64,000 bases of DNA from Tabrizicola soli (lineage in GTDB: Bacteria; Pseudomonadota; Alphaproteobacteria; Rhodobacterales; Rhodobacteraceae). Shown in pieces: positions 63,696-64,000 of this stretch. The number at the start of each line of letters is the position of its first letter. The first letter of the stretch is position 1. The notes under the pieces are model-generated. The model searched no databases and was not told the origin of the DNA. It worked only from the letters and a program-made list of their open reading frames with translations. The position numbers and the translations under genes are program-made. The DNA lies in assembly GCF_015999335.1 (NCBI RefSeq), contig NZ_JAEACP010000009.1, forward strand, positions 124,001 through 188,000. The letters run 5' to 3'.

Positions 63696-64000
63696 TCCGT
63701 GTCATGGTCGCCGGTCTGGGCACCATGGGCCGCAGCCATGCCCTGGCCTATCACCGCAACCCGGCCTTCGATCTGGTGGGCCTCGTCAACCGCTCGACCC
63801 CCCGGCTGGACCCGGCGCTGGACGGCTACGCCATCGAGCCCGATTTCCACGCGGCCCTAGACCGGCTGAAGCCGGACCTCGTGAACGTCTCGACCTATTC
63901 CGACAGCCACGCCGACTATGCGGTGGCCGCGATTGAGGCCGGGGCGCATGTCTTTGTCGAAAAGCCCCTCGCGACAACCGTGAAGGACGCCCGACGGGTG
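63692..64000 (+). CDS. Gfo/Idh/MocA family NAD(P)-dependent oxidoreductase, N-terminal part, cut by window edge
   Basis: The first 103 residues of a Gfo/Idh/MocA dehydrogenase. VMVAGLGTMGRSHALAYHRN (about residues 4-23) is the Rossmann nucleotide-binding motif; VNVSTYSDSHADYA and VFVEKPLATT (the EKP motif, about 87-96) are family signatures. The gene overlaps the permease by 4 nt, so it belongs to the sugar operon. Members oxidise, reduce or open sugar rings; one possibility is modification of the imported amino sugar. The C-terminal domain lies outside the window. Confidence 0.9.
   Translation, partial: MIRVMVAGLGTMGRSHALAYHRNPAFDLVGLVNRSTPRLDPALDGYAIEPDFHAALDRLKPDLVNVSTYSDSHADYAVAAIEAGAHVFVEKPLATTVKDARRV

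Overview
The window is about 64 kb of GC-rich chromosome. Gene content, codon use and gene order fit an alphaproteobacterium of the Rhodobacterales, broadly Rhodobacteraceae/Paracoccaceae. Supporting signs are the rnd-kdsD-lptC-lptA-lptB-hpf-ptsN order, rimP-nusA-ylxR-infB, tamA-tamB, a yjbH/yjbF pair, a type GT14 glycosyltransferase beside a NodH-like sulfotransferase, and compact flagellar genes. I cannot name the genus. I found no rRNA, tRNA, CRISPR array, transposase, integrase or phage gene, so most of the window looks like stable core chromosome with small accessory patches.

Layout, left to right. 1-4.9 kb: an edge-truncated M20 amidohydrolase, hemH, a BioC/NDUFAF5-like methyltransferase, and a forward run of comF, grxC, a nitrilase-type amidase and a MarR regulator. 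5.0-8.3 kb: yjbH and yjbF (exopolysaccharide-associated outer-envelope proteins) and a 68-residue membrane peptide, closed by a strong terminator. 8.3-13.6 kb: tamA-tamB on the reverse strand. 13.8-19.4 kb: rimP-nusA-ylxR-infB behind a leader carrying an intrinsic terminator. 19.4-22.3 kb: argJ, mutT, a small unknown gene and a parvulin foldase. 22.3-28.4 kb: secA, an unrecognised exported protein, a PstS-like/OmpA fusion and a methyltransferase. 28.4-32.5 kb: radC, dnaJ and dnaK, with a candidate RpoH promoter.

32.6-49.3 kb is a cell-surface region: an ABC-2 permease, cysQ-kdsB, galU, two paralogous glycosyltransferases, a GT14 enzyme and a two-part sulfotransferase. These are followed by the reverse-strand Lpt/KDO block with ptsN, hpf and rnd, and by an 837-residue glycosyltransferase/TPR protein. 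Together they suggest synthesis of nucleotide-sugar and KDO precursors, assembly of a possibly sulfated surface glycan, clearance of PAP by CysQ, and LPS transport. 49.3-49.9 kb holds three tandem copies of a ~131-bp repeat that resembles the 3' end of that 837-residue gene.

49.9-55.7 kb: motB-flgE-flgK-flgL-flgI, part of a flagellar locus. 55.8-64 kb: a divergent amino-sugar module. One arm is nagK-like kinase, GntR/UTRA regulator, SIS-type deaminase and nagA. The other is murQ, an ABC importer (binding protein and two permeases) and a dehydrogenase cut by the window edge. The arms likely import and recycle GlcNAc/MurNAc-type sugars to fructose-6-phosphate. Paired 11-bp-period repeats in the shared promoter region are candidate operators for the GntR protein.
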